From: Conexibacter sp. SYSU D00693
GTDB taxonomy: Bacteria > Actinomycetota > Thermoleophilia > Solirubrobacterales > Solirubrobacteraceae
DNA: 64,000 nucleotides
Assembly: GCF_017084525.1 (NCBI RefSeq)
Contig: NZ_CP070950.1
Coordinates: 496,001 to 560,000, forward strand
Reading direction: 5' to 3'
Shown: in pieces, positions 62,667 to 64,000 of the stretch
How positions within the stretch are numbered: the first letter of the stretch is position 1
How the letters are laid out: each line of letters starts with the position of its first letter
Made by a program: the position numbers and the translations under genes
Notes under the pieces: model-generated
What the model saw: the letters and a program-made list of their open reading frames with translations, nothing else
The model's database searches: none
What the model was told of the DNA's origin: nothing

Positions 62667-64000
62667 ATGTTCGCCTCCGCCGTCCACCGCGCACGAGCGC
62701 TGTCGCCCGGCGAGAGCGTCGCCGTCGCCGCCTGCGCCCTGTTCGTGGTGGTCATGGTCGCGGCCCTCGCGGGCCGTGGACCAGGGGCGCTGCTCTACGC
62801 GGTTGTGCTGCCGCTGGCGGCCTGGGCGGTGGCCTCGACGCGCGAGCGGCCGATGACGCCGGTCGAGTCCCAGGCGCTCGGCCTCTCCGGTCTCGTCGCC
62901 GGCGCGGTGGCGTTCGCCGTCCTCGCCGACAGCTTCGCGCTGTACCTGGCGCTGGCGCCGATCGTGCTGGTCGCCGGCGTCGCGATCGTCCGCTTCCCGG
63001 TCCCGTCGATCCTGCTGACCTTCGTGTTCACCGGGGTGTTCGGGACCTTCCAGGCCTACATCGGGCTGCCCAGTGCCGCGTTCGTCGACCTGCTGCTCGC
63101 CTGCCTCTGGGGCGGCACGATCGTCGCCTGGCTCGCCGGCGCCCGCCACCACGCCGCGTGGCTGTGGCCCGGGATCGTCGCCTTCGCCATCTACATCGTG
63201 ATCACGGGCTTCGGCGTGCTGATGGCCGACATCCCGCGCGTCGGCCTCGAGAGCTTCCGCGCCTCCACCTGGTACATGGCGGCGGCCCTGCTCATCGCCT
63301 TCTCGCCGCTCACCGAGCGCCAGCGCGGCCTCATCCTCCGCGGCATCCTGGTGGTCGCGCTCGCCGTCGGCAGCTACGCGAGCCTGCGCTGGGTCATCGG
63401 TCCCTCGGGCGCCGAGCAGGAGTTCGCCTACCTCTCCTTCAACAACTTCCTGGACGGCGAGCTGCGCACCATCGGCTCCTTCCCGACCGCCAAGCAGCTC
63501 GCGGCGTGGACGGCCACCGTCGTGCCGTTCCTCTTCGCCGCGTCGCTCGGGCTGCGCGGCGCCTGGCGGCTGGTCGCCATCGCCGCGGTGGGTGCCTGCA
63601 CGATCGGCATGCTCGCGCCGGACGTCCGCGCCGCGCCGGCGGCCGCCGTGCCCGGGTGCGCGCTCGTGCTCGTCCTCTTCGCCGCCTCGCCGGCCTTCGG
63701 CGTGCGGCGCATCGCGATCACGCTCGTCGCCGCGGCGCTCGCCGTCGGCGGCGCGGTCGGGGGGTTCGCCCTGACGCTCGGCGACAAGTCCGACACGGGC
63801 AACCGCTACGAGGCGATCCTGAACCCGACGTCCGACGCGAGCTACCAGGCGCGCCTGTTCAAGTGGGACAAGGCCCTGTCGGACATCGACGACCACCCGC
63901 TGGGGCACGGCATGGGGACCGCGGGACGTTCGCAGTCGTTCTTCGGGCGCTTCTACAACATCGCCTCCTTCGACATCGACAACAGCTACCTGAAGGTCGG
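62667..64000 (+). CDS. O-antigen ligase/polymerase-like membrane protein, 3' truncated by window
   Basis: The frame stays open from ATG 62667 to the last base (444 complete codons). About eleven membrane helices are seen, then a long outer loop with ALSDIDDHPLGHGMGTAGRS and FDIDNSYLKVG, the Wzy_C pattern of O-antigen ligases and polymerases (HPLGxGxGT then DNxYL). It is only loosely similar to the one at 41322-42896, so the locus probably has two such activities, one polymerising and one ligating; which is which cannot be told here. Confidence 0.85.
   Translation, partial: MFASAVHRARALSPGESVAVAACALFVVVMVAALAGRGPGALLYAVVLPLAAWAVASTRERPMTPVESQALGLSGLVAGAVAFAVLADSFALYLALAPIVLVAGVAIVRFPVPSILLTFVFTGVFGTFQAYIGLPSAAFVDLLLACLWGGTIVAWLAGARHHAAWLWPGIVAFAIYIVITGFGVLMADIPRVGLESFRASTWYMAAALLIAFSPLTERQRGLILRGILVVALAVGSYASLRWVIGPSGAEQEFAYLSFNNFLDGELRTIGSFPTAKQLAAWTATVVPFLFAASLGLRGAWRLVAIAAVGACTIGMLAPDVRAAPAAAVPGCALVLVLFAASPAFGVRRIAITLVAAALAVGGAVGGFALTLGDKSDTGNRYEAILNPTSDASYQARLFKWDKALSDIDDHPLGHGMGTAGRSQSFFGRFYNIASFDIDNSYLKV

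Overview
The window reads as one contiguous stretch of a very GC-rich actinobacterial chromosome. The first 16 kb keep the order SteA - SteB/MctB - pyrG - NUDIX - xerD known from Actinobacteria such as Mycobacterium, followed by mutM, recO, dgt and dnaG. An F420-type LLM oxidoreductase fits the same phylum. DUF3866, the AbiEi/DUF559 protein and the overall gene style suggest Thermoleophilia (Solirubrobacterales). That class-level placement is inference; no rRNA is present.

Layout. 1-16.4 kb is housekeeping: cell separation (SteA/SteB), MsrB, an MraY-like enzyme, CTP synthase, M20 peptidase, DUF3866, NUDIX, XerD, a lipoprotein, phosphopentomutase, Fpg, glutaredoxin, RecO, a small molybdopterin oxidoreductase, dGTPase, primase and a YihY membrane protein. 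16.4-31 kb is mixed: a SigG-like sigma factor, tRNA-Asn, an AbiEi/DUF559 gene enclosed by 48-bp inverted palindromic repeats, an MGT-type glycosyltransferase, LLM oxidoreductase, SDR, thioredoxin-like lipoprotein, ALDH, alpha/beta hydrolase running into tRNA-Met, an RpiR regulator, pdxS-pdxT and a secreted acidic protein. 31-34 kb holds a split proline-catabolic pair (ProDH, P5CDH). 33.9-39.1 kb holds two membrane zinc-finger (anti-sigma-like) proteins on either side of a beta-propeller lipoprotein. 39.2 kb to the end is a cell-surface polysaccharide locus: initiating sugar-phosphate transferase, flippase, two O-antigen ligase/polymerase-like proteins, a GT-C enzyme, six GT2 and four GT4 glycosyltransferases, three methyltransferases, an acyltransferase and a secreted GH79-type hydrolase.

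Two themes run through the window. Expression: at least 22 protein genes have a TANNNT hexamer ending only 6-11 bases before the start codon and no obvious ribosome-binding site, which is the signature of leaderless transcripts. The polysaccharide locus is not one operon; strands alternate and most genes have their own start-proximal hexamer. Mobile DNA: the inverted-repeat unit at 17709-18707, with a solo copy of the same palindrome at 7210-7258, looks like a REPtron-type arrangement built around a Vsr/DUF559-like nuclease fold rather than a transposase. It is the best candidate here for an undescribed system.
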